Shown: positions 1 to 7,829 of the stretch, piece by piece | How the letters are laid out: the number at the start of each line of letters is the position of its first letter | Numbering within the stretch: position 1 is the stretch's first letter | Assembly: GCF_018310535.1 (NCBI RefSeq) | Contig: NZ_CP074102.1 | Span: 4,092,001-4,156,000 of the forward strand | Direction: 5' to 3' | Source of the DNA: Streptomyces mirabilis | Lineage (GTDB): Bacteria > Actinomycetota > Actinomycetes > Streptomycetales > Streptomycetaceae | Length of the DNA: 64,000 nt | Notes under the pieces: generated by a model | The model's database searches: none | Told to the model about the DNA's origin: nothing | The model's input: the letters and a program-made list of their open reading frames with translations, nothing else | Made by a program: the position numbers and the translations under genes

Positions 1-9
1 ACGATTCCC

Positions 10-288
10 TCACCCACGACGACCGGGCCTCCAGTCGCCGGGTCCGGTCCCGTTTTCGCTGAGCAGCCTCGCGATCCTTACGAGCGGGCTGCCAGAGAGT
101 GCCTCGTCCGTGATCAGACGCGCGTACACGGAAGTCTCCGCGTCCGGGGTCAATCGCCCTGAATCAGGGTCGACGCACAGCCCGTAGGGGGCTGACCTCC
201 GAGGCTCAATGACCGTTTTGCCATCCCGATCCAGCGAGAGTCGTAGATAGAGATCGGCATATTCGACGCAAGCATCGTGGTGCTGCAA
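10..288 (-). pseudogene. Large serine recombinase remnant (internally deleted)
   Basis: The 92-residue frame joins two recognisable pieces of a phage-type large serine recombinase. Residues about 9-28 (YADLYLRLSLDRDGKT) match the start of the catalytic domain, including the region around the nucleophilic serine. Residues about 33-85 (PYGL, then DPDSGRLTPD, then an alpha-helical stretch) resemble the downstream recombinase domain. The roughly 150 or more residues normally between them are missing, as is the zinc/coiled-coil C-terminus. This is therefore an internally deleted, almost certainly inactive relic of an integrative element. No attachment site could be recognised next to it. The assignment rests on family motifs only. 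Confidence 0.5.
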
Positions 289-345
289 GTCCCCGCCCAG
301 AGTTGATCACTCTGTGAACGAACAGCGGAGTCAAAGGTGATGAAC

Positions 346-777
346 TCACCTCAGCACGTGCCCCGTGGTGGCGTCCACGTGGTCCGGGACCTCGTCATGG
401 CGGTCGCCGACGGTGACGGTTCCGGTGGGCTCGAAGAGCAGGATCGCGGCGCCGGCCGGGGCGGTCGGCTTGTGTTCGGTGCCGCGGGGCACGGTGAAGA
501 CGGAGCCCTTGGGCAGGACGACGGTCCGCTCGCCCGCCGTCTCCCGCAGCGCGATGGTCAGCTCGCCCTCCAGGACCAGGAAGAACTCGTCCGTGTGGTC
601 GTGCACGTGCCACACGTGCTCGCCCTCGACCTTGGCGATGCGCACGTCGTAGTCGTTGACGGCGGTGACGATACGGGGGCTCCAGAGGTCGGAGAAGGAG
701 GCGAGGGCGGTGGCGAGGGCGACGGGTTCACCGCCACTGTTCGAAGAGGTCGTGTGGGTGCTGCTCGAAGAGGCCAT
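346..777 (-). CDS. Cupin-domain protein
   Basis: This 143-residue protein has a single cupin barrel. The first cupin motif is visible around residues 55-75 (HVHDHTDEFFLVLEGEL), with the usual metal-binding histidines and glutamate. The second motif (PRGTEHKP) follows at about residue 98. The N-terminus is Ser/Thr-rich and probably disordered. Small stand-alone cupins of this type are metal-dependent enzymes or sensors of unknown substrate. The gene starts only about 50 bp from the divergent GlxA/AraC-type regulator, so that regulator may control it. A GAGGA-type ribosome site lies upstream of the ATG. Confidence 0.75.
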   Translation of the reverse strand: MASSSSTHTTSSNSGGEPVALATALASFSDLWSPRIVTAVNDYDVRIAKVEGEHVWHVHDHTDEFFLVLEGELTIALRETAGERTVVLPKGSVFTVPRGTEHKPTAPAGAAILLFEPTGTVTVGDRHDEVPDHVDATTGHVLR

Positions 778-829
778 GTGGGCATCCTCGGCGGTGGTGC
801 GGCAACGGCACGAGTGCTAGAAATCGCAT

Positions 830-1882
830 ATGGCGCAAGGATCCTCTCATCGTGTCGTGCTGGTCGTCGACGAGAACTCGAACCCGTTCGAGATGAGCTG
901 TGCCATCGAGGTCTTCGGGCTGCCCCGGCCTGAACTGGGGCGGGAGTTGTACGACTTCCGGCTCTGCGCCGCCGGGCCGCGCACGCGGATGCGCGACGGC
1001 TTCTTCACGCTGACCGGAGTCGCCGGACTGGAGGCGGCCGAGGAGGCGGACACGCTGATCGTGCCGAACCGGCCGGACACCGAGGCCCCGCGCTCACCCC
1101 GCGTCCTGGACGTCGTACGCCGAGCGCACGCGCGCGGCGCACGGCTACTCGGCTTCTGCTCGGGCGCGTTCACCATCGCGGAGGCCGGGCTGCTGGACGG
1201 ACGGCGGGCGGCCTGCCACTGGATGTGGGCGGACTCCTTCCGGGCGCGGTTCCCGGCGGTCCGCCTGGAGCCGGACGTCCTCTTCGTGGACGACGGCGAC
1301 ATCCTCACGGCGTCCGGCAGCGCCTCGGCGCTCGACCTGGGGCTGCACGTCGTACGCCGGGACCACGGCGCCGAGATCGCCAACGCGGTCAGCCGACGGC
1401 TCGTGTTCGCGGCGCACCGCGACGGAGGTCAGCGGCAGTTCGTGGAGCGGCCGGTGCCCGACGTGCCGGACGAGTCGCTCGGTCCGCTGCTGGCGTGGGC
1501 GCAGGAACGGCTGGGCGAGCCGCTGACGGTGGCGGACCTCGCGGCCCGCGCGGCCGTCTCCCCCGCCACGCTCCACCGCCGTTTCCGAACCCAACTGGGA
1601 ACCACGCCGCTGGCCTGGCTCACCGGGGAACGCGTCGCCCTCGCCTGCCGGTTGATCGAGCGGGGAGAGGAACGGCTGGACGTCGTGGCCGAGCGGAGTG
1701 GCCTGGGCACGGCGGCCAATCTACGGGCACGGCTACGGCGGGAGACCGGGCTGAGCCCGTCGGCGTACCGGAGACGGTTCGGGCCGGGCCCTGGAGAAGC
1801 GGTGACACCCGGCCGCTTCGCGAGGAAGGAGCCCGGCGCGGGTGTTCCGGGATCAGGAGGACGGGGCGGGATCGGGTTCTGA
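830..1882 (+). CDS. GlxA/FtrA-type AraC family transcriptional regulator
   Basis: This 350-residue protein has an N-terminal DJ-1/PfpI-like (class I amidotransferase-like) domain at about residues 8-175 and a C-terminal AraC/XylS double helix-turn-helix at about residues 215-315. The nucleophile-elbow region reads GFCSGAFTIAEAGLLDG, with a cysteine in the usual place. The HTH contains LADLAARAAVSPATLHRRF and the AraC signature TGLSPSAYRRRF. Such proteins normally act as ligand-sensing activators or repressors of neighbouring catabolic genes. The divergent cupin gene is the obvious candidate target. The start ATG has no clear ribosome site and may be leaderless. The last 30 bp overlap, tail to tail, the minus-strand frame that ends at 1853. 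Confidence 0.85.
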   Translation: MAQGSSHRVVLVVDENSNPFEMSCAIEVFGLPRPELGRELYDFRLCAAGPRTRMRDGFFTLTGVAGLEAAEEADTLIVPNRPDTEAPRSPRVLDVVRRAHARGARLLGFCSGAFTIAEAGLLDGRRAACHWMWADSFRARFPAVRLEPDVLFVDDGDILTASGSASALDLGLHVVRRDHGAEIANAVSRRLVFAAHRDGGQRQFVERPVPDVPDESLGPLLAWAQERLGEPLTVADLAARAAVSPATLHRRFRTQLGTTPLAWLTGERVALACRLIERGEERLDVVAERSGLGTAANLRARLRRETGLSPSAYRRRFGPGPGEAVTPGRFARKEPGAGVPGSGGRGGIGF

Positions 1883-2131
1883 AGTGGCCCGGGATCTGAT
1901 CTGCTTGAACCAGGCCTCCGACACCGCCTTCGGGATCTTCGCCGTCAGACCCCCTTCTTTGGTGAAGGCGATCCCTCGGCCGTAGTCGCCACCGCCACAG
2001 TCGTCGGACCGGAAAGTGAGCTTCACGTCGGCGGACGTGTCGATCACGGGGCGGGTGGCGTCCTTGCGGGTGACCCGGAAGCGGATCGGGCCGGAGTCCC
2101 GCGAGCAGGGCGGCCACGCCGACGAGGGCAC
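1853..2131 (-). pseudogene. Hypothetical protein, probably 5'-truncated
   Basis: The frame carries plausible coding sequence (RFRVTRKDATRPVIDTSADV, then TFRSDDCGGGDYGRGIAF) with Streptomyces-like codon bias. I do not recognise the family. The open frame continues upstream of the GTG at 2131 without a stop (about ...VWCEGKGEPSRKDV) towards the divergent gene at 2227, but no good start codon or signal peptide is found there. This looks like the C-terminal part of a small secreted or lipoprotein-type gene whose 5' end was lost when the neighbouring sequence was rearranged. It could still be expressed from the GTG at 2131. Confidence 0.35.
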
Positions 2132-2226
2132 GTCTTTCCGTGATGGCTCGCCCTTGCCCTCGCACCAGACCTCGCGCCGGCGACCTTCTCCCCCTCGCCC
2201 CCGCCATCGGAGGGGGTGAACGCGTG

Positions 2227-2754
2227 ATGATCTTGTGGATCCCGGGAACCGGTAACGGTATGAGATTCCTCGTACGCGACCGGCTCCTCGGCTTCGGTGA
2301 CGACTACTGGATCGAGGACGACCACGGCAACAAGGTGTTCCTCGTCGACGGCAAGGCGATGCGACTGCGGGACACCTTCGAGCTGAAGGACACCCGCGGC
2401 CGTGTCCTCATCGACATCCACCAGAAGATGTTCGCCCTGCGGGACACGATGGTGATCGGGCGGGACGGGGAACCGCTGGCGACGATCAGACGCAAGCGGC
2501 TGTCCCTGCTCCGCAACCACTACCGGGTGTCCCTGGTGGACGGTACGGAACTCGACGTCAGCGGCAAGATCCTCGACCGCGAGTTCGCCGTCGAGTACGA
2601 GGGTGAGCTGCTGGCGGTGATCTCGCGCCGTTGGCTGCACGTGAGGGAGACGTACGGCGTCGACGTCGTCCGCGAGGACGCGGACCCCGCGCTGCTGATC
2701 GCGGTGGCGGTGTGCGTGATCCACCTGGCGGAGAAGGAGCGGGGCGAGGACTGA
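2227..2754 (+). CDS. LURP-one-related family protein
   Basis: This 175-residue protein has the tubby-like beta-barrel pattern of the LURP-one-related family: repeated short strands with DDYWIEDDHGNKVFLVDGKA, RDTFELKD and GRVLIDIHQKMFALRD, and a C-terminal hydrophobic helix (ALLIAVAVCVIHLA). The family has no established bacterial biochemical role; membrane or lipid association is a common suggestion. The start is set at 2227 because a strong GGAGGGGG ribosome site lies about 8 bp upstream. An ATG at 2260 is an alternative that would match the common family N-terminus MRFLVRDRL. The gene converges on the nitrilase gene that follows. Confidence 0.8.
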   Translation: MILWIPGTGNGMRFLVRDRLLGFGDDYWIEDDHGNKVFLVDGKAMRLRDTFELKDTRGRVLIDIHQKMFALRDTMVIGRDGEPLATIRRKRLSLLRNHYRVSLVDGTELDVSGKILDREFAVEYEGELLAVISRRWLHVRETYGVDVVREDADPALLIAVAVCVIHLAEKERGED

Positions 2755-2775
2755 CTCAGCGGGGCGAGGACCGGC

Positions 2776-3570
2776 TCAGCGGCGCGGTGCCGTCAGTCCC
2801 AGCATCCGGTCCTTCAGCGCCGGGAACTGCTCCCGCGTGGTCGCGACCTTCCCGGGGTCGAAGTCCACCGTGAGCACCTGCTCCCCTGCCCCGGCCTCCG
2901 CCAGGACCTCCCCCCACGGATCGACCACGATCGAGTGACCGGCCTGGGGAACGCCCGCGTGCGTGCCGGCCGTTCCACAGGCAAGAACGAACGCCTGGTT
3001 CTCGACCGCGCGGGCCTGGGCGAGCAGCGTCCAGTGGGAGCGGCGCCGCTCGGGCCAGCCGGCCGAGAGGACGACGGTCTCGGCGCCGGCGTCGACGAGC
3101 CCGCGGAAGAGCTCGGGGAAGCGGAGGTCGTAGCAGGTGGCGATGCCGAGGGTGGTCTCGGGCAGACGGACCGTCACCAGTTCGCCGCCCGCGCCCATCA
3201 GTACGGCCTCGCCCTTGTCGAAGCCGAAGCGGTGGATCTTGCGGTAGGCGGCGGCCAGGTCGCCGGAGGGGGTGAAGACGAGGGAGGTGTTGTAGAGCGT
3301 GCCGTCGGCGTCCCGCTCGGGGATCGACCCGGCGTGCAGCCAGATGCCCGTGTCGCTCGCCGTCTTCGCCATGACCTCGAACGTCGGCCCTTCGAGGGAC
3401 TCCGCCTCCGTACCGAACGACTCGTAGGCGAACGCCCCGGTGGTCCACAGTTCCGGCAGCACGACCAGATCGACTCCGGCTTGTTCTCGTACCAGAGCCG
3501 CCACACGACGCCGACGCGAATCGACCGATTCGCCGTCGTTTACGTCGATCTGGAGGAGAGAGGCGCGCAC
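2776..3570 (-). CDS. Carbon-nitrogen hydrolase (nitrilase superfamily, Nit2/omega-amidase-like)
   Basis: This 264-residue cytoplasmic amidase has the full nitrilase catalytic triad: glutamate in VVLPELWTTG (about E40), lysine in AYRKIHRFG and cysteine in ATCYDLRFPEL. The length and motifs best fit the Nit2/omega-amidase branch, which hydrolyses omega-amides of dicarboxylic acids. The exact substrate cannot be read from the sequence. The GTG at 3568-3570 is chosen because family similarity begins exactly there (VRASLLQIDVND). The frame is open further upstream, but that stretch is arginine-rich nonsense overlapping the divergent gene. It is transcribed divergently from the mycothiol-isomerase-like gene at 3726. 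Confidence 0.85.
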   Translation of the reverse strand: MRASLLQIDVNDGESVDSRRRRVAALVREQAGVDLVVLPELWTTGAFAYESFGTEAESLEGPTFEVMAKTASDTGIWLHAGSIPERDADGTLYNTSLVFTPSGDLAAAYRKIHRFGFDKGEAVLMGAGGELVTVRLPETTLGIATCYDLRFPELFRGLVDAGAETVVLSAGWPERRRSHWTLLAQARAVENQAFVLACGTAGTHAGVPQAGHSIVVDPWGEVLAEAGAGEQVLTVDFDPGKVATTREQFPALKDRMLGLTAPRR

Positions 3571-3725
3571 ACTACCACCGTCCTGGCATTCGAGCCGTCC
3601 ATACAGGCCTACGATCGTCACACCAAAGCACTGCCGGGGTGCCTCACAGCAGCGTAACTTAGCGTCCCAAGACACCCGCTGCCTGTGCACTGCCCGCGTC
3701 CAAACCGCCCGAGGGGTCCCGTTCC

Positions 3726-4550
3726 GTGAGTCTGCATCCCAGCCTTCAGTCCTACGCCGACGCCTGGACCCACTCCGTCGATGCGATATCCGAGTTGGTG
3801 TCGCCGCTGGTGGAAGGTGAATGGAACCGGCGCACACCCTGCCCCGGCTGGTCGGTACGTGATCTCGTCTCGCATGTCATCGGGCTCGACTGCGAGATGC
3901 TGGGCGACCCGCGGCCGATCCACACGCTCCCCCGCGACCTGTTCCACGTGACGAACGAACACCAGCGGTACATGGAGATGCAGGTCGACGTGCGCCGCCA
4001 CCACACGGCACCGGAGATGACCTCCGAGCTGGAGTACACGATCATCCGCCGCAACCGTCAGCTGCGGAACGAGTCGCGGCAGCCGGACGCCAAGGTGCGT
4101 GGCCCGCTCGGGACCGAGATCACCCTCGAACAGGCGATGCAGAGGCGCGCCTTCGACGTATGGGTGCACGAACAGGACCTGCGGACCGCGCTCGGCGTCC
4201 CCGGCAACCTCGACTCTCCCGGCGCGCACATCGTCCGCGACAAACTCCTCGAGGCCCTGCCGAAGGTCGTCGCCAAGGACGCGGGGGCGCCCGCGAACTC
4301 GGCAGTCGTCTTCGACATCCACGGGCCGCTGGAGTTCCTGCGGACGGTGCGGGTCGATGCGGACGGGCGCGGCTCGATAGACGGCGCCCCCTCTCTCGGC
4401 CCGGCCGCCACCCTCACCCTCGACTGGGAGACGTACTTCCGCCTCGCCTGCGGCCGCGTCACGGCCGAGGCCGTCTCCGACCGCATCAAGACGGAGGGCG
4501 ACCCGGAACTGACCACAGCCATCCTGAGGAACTTCGCGGTCACGCCGTAG
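3726..4550 (+). CDS. Maleylpyruvate isomerase family mycothiol-dependent enzyme
   Basis: This 274-residue protein has the DinB/MDMPI N-terminal four-helix fold, with the metal-binding pattern visible in WSVRDLVSHVIGLDCEML and in the later helix with DVWVHEQDLR. A C-terminal MDMPI domain follows. Members of this family (TIGR03083 type) use mycothiol, the actinobacterial low-molecular-weight thiol, in isomerisation or thiol-transfer reactions. The specific substrate is unknown. The start is GTG at 3726, with GAGGGG about 10 bp upstream. The gene converges with the MFS gene, and the 3' ends are separated by a short hairpin-forming dispersed repeat. Confidence 0.8.
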   Translation: MSLHPSLQSYADAWTHSVDAISELVSPLVEGEWNRRTPCPGWSVRDLVSHVIGLDCEMLGDPRPIHTLPRDLFHVTNEHQRYMEMQVDVRRHHTAPEMTSELEYTIIRRNRQLRNESRQPDAKVRGPLGTEITLEQAMQRRAFDVWVHEQDLRTALGVPGNLDSPGAHIVRDKLLEALPKVVAKDAGAPANSAVVFDIHGPLEFLRTVRVDADGRGSIDGAPSLGPAATLTLDWETYFRLACGRVTAEAVSDRIKTEGDPELTTAILRNFAVTP

Positions 4551-4582
4551 CGCGGGGTTCTTGGACTGCGGGTGGGCGGGGA

Positions 4583-4617
4583 GCTGGTCGCGCGGTTCCC
4601 CGCGTCCCTGAAGGGGC
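4583..4617. repeat. Dispersed intergenic repeat, copy 1 (terminator-like)
   Basis: A 35-bp element begins GCTGGTCGCGCGGTTCCCCG and ends CCCTGAAGGGGC. A second copy with only about two mismatches lies at 58984-59018. Both sit at the 3' ends of converging genes and can form small stems (GCG/CGC and CCCCT/AGGGG). It probably acts as a weak bidirectional terminator here, ending 2 bp before the MFS stop codon. Confidence 0.6.
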
Positions 4618-4618
4618 G

Positions 4619-5923
4619 CTACGCGGGGACGTGTACCGTCTCCACGCGGCTGGCCACCAACCGCTCACGCTCCCTGCGCGCCGCCTGCTTCCGCAACCGG
4701 AAGATCTGGCTCAGCCCCAGCGCCTGAAGAACGAACACGGCGGAGAAGGCGACGCGATAGTTGTCCCCGGTCGCGTCCAGCAGCACGCCGATCGCGAACA
4801 ACGTCGTCATGGAGGCGACGAAACCACCCATGTTGGTGATCCCGGACGCGGTCCCCTGCCGCTCCGGCGGATTCGCGGGCCGCGCGAAGTCGAACCCGAT
4901 CATGGAAGCCGGCCCACACGCCCCGAGCACCGCGCACAGCACGACCAGCAGCCACATGGGATCCCGGTCACCGGGATACGCCAGCGCACTCGCCCAGACC
5001 ACCGCCGTCGCCGTCACGGTCCCGAGCGCCAGCGGCAGCCGCGCCGCGTGATGCCGGGCGACGATCTGTCCGTAGACAAGACCCACGAACATGTTGGACA
5101 GCACCACGAGGGTGAGCAGTTCACCGGCCGTCGCCCGCGACAGCCCCTGCGCCTGGACCAGGAACGGCATACCCCACAGGAGCAGGAAGACCATCGCCGG
5201 GAACTGTGTCGTGAAGTGCACCCACATTCCCAGCCGCGTACCGGGTTCCCGCCACGACGCCGCGATCTGCCGGCGCACGTACGCGGCCCCCTGATGCGGG
5301 AACGGTTCCGGCTCGTGCCCCTCGGGGTGGTCCTTCAGGAAGAGAAGAAGGAGCACGAGGACGACGACCCCGGCGAACGCGCTGCCCGCGAACGCCGTCG
5401 TCCACCCCACCCCGTGCAGCAACCGCGCGATGACAAGGGTGGAGACCAGGTTGCCCGCCATGCCCACAAGTCCGGCGAGCTGCGCGACCAACGGCCCCCG
5501 CCGCGCCGGGAACCATCGCGTGCCCAGGCGCAGCACGCTGATGAACGTCATCGCGTCCCCGCAGCCCAGCAGCGCGCGCGAGGCCAGCGCCATCCCGTAC
5601 GTGGAGGAGAACGCGAAGCCCAACTGGCCCGCGGTGAAGAGCAGTACGCCGATGGTCAGCACCTTCTTGGTGCCGAGGCCGTCGACCAGCAGTCCCACGG
5701 GTATCTGCATGCCCGCGTAGACGAGGAGTTGGAGGATCGAGAAGGTGGAGAGCGCGGAGGCGTTCACATGGAAGCGGTCCGCGGCGTCGAGCCCGGCCAC
5801 TCCCAGCGACGTACGGAAGATGACGGCGACGAAATAGACGGAGACGCCGATGCCCCAGACGCCGATCGCCCGGCGTCCGCCGGGCGGGTCTCCGGGGAGC
5901 GAGACGGCCGAGTGGGAGCTCAT
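4619..5923 (-). CDS. MFS transporter (GntR-linked)
   Basis: This 434-residue major facilitator superfamily permease has about 12 predicted membrane segments. The A-motif-like loop is GLLVDGLGTKKVL between helices 2 and 3, and the C-terminal tail is short, basic and cytoplasmic. The family includes anion/organic-acid symporters and drug exporters, and the substrate cannot be assigned. Its ATG overlaps the TGA of the upstream GntR regulator (ATGA), so the two form a translationally coupled operon. The GntR protein therefore probably controls this permease in response to its substrate. Confidence 0.85.
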   Translation of the reverse strand: MSSHSAVSLPGDPPGGRRAIGVWGIGVSVYFVAVIFRTSLGVAGLDAADRFHVNASALSTFSILQLLVYAGMQIPVGLLVDGLGTKKVLTIGVLLFTAGQLGFAFSSTYGMALASRALLGCGDAMTFISVLRLGTRWFPARRGPLVAQLAGLVGMAGNLVSTLVIARLLHGVGWTTAFAGSAFAGVVVLVLLLLFLKDHPEGHEPEPFPHQGAAYVRRQIAASWREPGTRLGMWVHFTTQFPAMVFLLLWGMPFLVQAQGLSRATAGELLTLVVLSNMFVGLVYGQIVARHHAARLPLALGTVTATAVVWASALAYPGDRDPMWLLVVLCAVLGACGPASMIGFDFARPANPPERQGTASGITNMGGFVASMTTLFAIGVLLDATGDNYRVAFSAVFVLQALGLSQIFRLRKQAARRERERLVASRVETVHVPA

Positions 5924-6594
5924 CGGACCTCTCCCCGCGCCAGGTTCGAGAACCAGCTGACGTGACCGTGGACGATATTGACCGCCGCCTCCGCGTCGCC
6001 GGACCGCAGCGCTTCGAGGATCGCCTCGTGCTCGGTGAGCGTCTTGGTGATCCGGTCCGGATGCGCGTGCATCACGGCGACGCCCATCCGCAACTGCCGG
6101 TCGCGCAACTGGTCGTAGAGCCGGGAGAGGATCTCGTTGCCGCCGCTTCGGACGATCTCGGCGTGGAAGCAGCGGTCGGTGACGGCGGCGCCGGCCAGGT
6201 CTCCCGCGGCGGCCTGCTCCTTCTGCTGTGCGAGGAGTTCCTCCAGGCGCGCGATGAGATGCGGCGACGCGGGTACGGCCTTGCGGACCGAGTGTTCCTC
6301 CACGAGTTGCCGTGTCTCGACCACGTCCGCGATCTCCTGCGCGGAGACGGGCAGGACGAGCGCGCCCTTCTTCGGGTAGAGCTTGATCAGGCCCTCGACC
6401 TCGAGCCGGAGCAACGCCTCGCGCACCGGCGTGCGCGAGACACCCACGGCCTCGGCGAGTTCGCCCTCGGTGAGCAGCGTCCCGCCCTCGTAACGACGTT
6501 CCAGGACACCCCGCTTGACGTGGGCGTAGACGCGGTCGGCGGCGGGGGGTTGCTTGGTGGCGGGCGGAGCGGTCACGGACGGCGCGGCAGGCAT
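5920..6594 (-). CDS. GntR family (FCD-type) transcriptional regulator
   Basis: This 224-residue regulator has an N-terminal winged HTH at about residues 22-85, with the canonical GntR signature EGELAEAVGVSRTPVREALLRLE. A C-terminal all-helical FCD effector domain follows, with Asp/His metal or ligand residues (DRCFHAEIVRSGGN, EHEAILEAL). FadR/FCD regulators usually bind small carboxylic acids. The start at 6594 is chosen because an excellent -10 box lies six bases upstream and the frame upstream has no family similarity. It is the first gene of a two-gene operon with the MFS permease. Confidence 0.88.
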   Translation of the reverse strand: MPAAPSVTAPPATKQPPAADRVYAHVKRGVLERRYEGGTLLTEGELAEAVGVSRTPVREALLRLEVEGLIKLYPKKGALVLPVSAQEIADVVETRQLVEEHSVRKAVPASPHLIARLEELLAQQKEQAAAGDLAGAAVTDRCFHAEIVRSGGNEILSRLYDQLRDRQLRMGVAVMHAHPDRITKTLTEHEAILEALRSGDAEAAVNIVHGHVSWFSNLARGEVR

Positions 6595-6600
6595 GCGCAC

Positions 6601-6606
6601 ATCATA
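6601..6606 (-). promoter_or_regulatory. -10 box of a leaderless GntR-MFS promoter
   Basis: TATGAT reads on the minus strand and ends six bases before the GntR ATG, so transcription should begin at or next to the start codon. The upstream bases TGTGTACGTGTTGTATC are AT-richer than the surroundings and could contain an autoregulatory operator. The -35 element is weak. Confidence 0.5.
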
Positions 6607-6758
6607 GATACAACACGTACACATGGTCGCGCGTCGTCCAGGATGCGGACCGATAGCCTTCACGCGGTCAACGCCCACCCCTCGGCGTAACCCACGTCAC
6701 ACAATTCCACCCCATCTTCCATGCATCCCTTTGGGTCCCTCACGAGTCCGTACGTAAG

Positions 6759-6778
6759 ACGGCACTGTCATGTGCCGT
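6759..6778 (+). promoter_or_regulatory. Hairpin in the leader of the D,D-carboxypeptidase gene
   Basis: ACGGCAC-TGTCAT-GTGCCGT is a perfect 7-bp stem with a 6-base loop, about 40 bases before the TTG start of the carboxypeptidase gene. It could be a leader stem-loop or a dyad operator. Nothing else nearby resembles a known riboswitch. Confidence 0.35.
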
Positions 6779-6815
6779 TCTCCCAGGGGCATTTCGCGCA
6801 TTCGGAGCGTTCATT

Positions 6816-7712
6816 TTGATTACCGGCATTAAGGGCACGCGTTTCCGTCGAGCCGCCGCTGTCACCGTCACCACCGGCGCCGTGCTGGCGGCCGGAGCTT
6901 TCGGGGCCGCCCCCGCAGGGGCCGTCACGACGCCCACGATCGCCGCCGCCGGCGGCTACGTGATGAACAACGGCACGGCCAAGACCTTGTACACCAAGGC
7001 TGCGGACACCCAGCGTTCCACCGGTTCCACCACCAAGATCATGACCGCCAAGGTCGTGCTCGCGCAGCCGAACCTCAACCTCGACGCCAAGGTCACGATC
7101 CAGAAGGCGTACAGCGACTACATCGTCGCCAACACCGCGTCCTCCGCCCACCTGATCGTCGGTGACAAGGTCACCGTCCGTCAGCTCCTCTACGGTCTGA
7201 TGCTGCCGTCCGGCTGTGACGCCGCCTACGCGCTCGCCGACAAGTTCGGCTCGGGCTCCACCCGTGCCGCCCGTGTGAAGTCGTTCATCGGCAAGATGAA
7301 CACCACGGCGAAGAGCCTCGGCATGACGAAGACGAAGTTCGACTCGTTCGACGGCATCGGCAACGGCAACAACTACTCGACGCCGCGCGACCTGACGAAG
7401 CTCGCCAGCAGCGCGATGAAGAGCGCCACGTTCCGCACGGTCGTCAAGACCAAGTCGTACACGGCGAAGACCGTCACGAAGACCGGCAGCATCCGCACCA
7501 TGGCGGCGTGGACCAACACGAACACGCTGCTCAGCAGCTACAGCGGCACCATCGGCGTGAAGACCGGCTCCGGCCCCGAGGCCAAGTACTGCCTCGTCTT
7601 CGCCGCCACCCGCAACGGCAAGACGATCATCGGCACGGTTCTCGCGTCGACCTCGATCACCCAGCGCGCCACGGACGCCACCAAGCTCCTCAACTACGGC
7701 TTCGCCAAGTAG
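6816..7712 (+). CDS. Secreted D-alanyl-D-alanine carboxypeptidase (penicillin-binding protein, S11-like)
   Basis: This 298-residue serine peptidase trims the terminal D-alanine of peptidoglycan stem peptides outside the membrane. A Sec signal peptide occupies about residues 1-36, ending near APAGAV. All three active-site motifs are present: SxxK (STTK, after GSTT), the second motif (PSGCDAAYALA, with Cys where many homologues have Asn) and KTG (GVKTGSG). It is unusually rich in Thr and Lys. The start is TTG at 6816, with GGAG eight bases upstream. A strong terminator follows directly, so it is a monocistronic unit. Confidence 0.9.
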   Translation: MITGIKGTRFRRAAAVTVTTGAVLAAGAFGAAPAGAVTTPTIAAAGGYVMNNGTAKTLYTKAADTQRSTGSTTKIMTAKVVLAQPNLNLDAKVTIQKAYSDYIVANTASSAHLIVGDKVTVRQLLYGLMLPSGCDAAYALADKFGSGSTRAARVKSFIGKMNTTAKSLGMTKTKFDSFDGIGNGNNYSTPRDLTKLASSAMKSATFRTVVKTKSYTAKTVTKTGSIRTMAAWTNTNTLLSSYSGTIGVKTGSGPEAKYCLVFAATRNGKTIIGTVLASTSITQRATDATKLLNYGFAK

Positions 7713-7730
7713 TTTCCCGGACACCAGCCG

Positions 7731-7766
7731 AAGGGGGCCCGTCGCTCACCGCGACGGGCCCCCTTC
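7731..7766. terminator. Rho-independent-type terminator hairpin
   Basis: The arm AAGGGGGCCCGTCGC and its complement GCGACGGGCCCCCTT flank a TCACC loop. This very stable GC stem begins 19 bases after the carboxypeptidase stop. It probably also serves the converging bkdC transcript. Confidence 0.85.
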
Positions 7767-7829
7767 GTCGTGCTGGGCCGCGCGCCCCTAGGGACGCGCG
7801 GCTCCGCCTTCGCTCACGCGCTCACGCGC

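Noticed and set aside
4160..5965. 601-codon plus-strand frame antisense to the MFS gene
   Set aside because: Its translation is dominated by Arg, Gln, His and Gly with no domain, and the minus-strand MFS protein in the same place is convincing.
6759..6778. c-di-AMP (ydaO-type) riboswitch before the carboxypeptidase gene
   Set aside because: Only one simple hairpin is present; the long conserved multi-stem core of that riboswitch is not visible.
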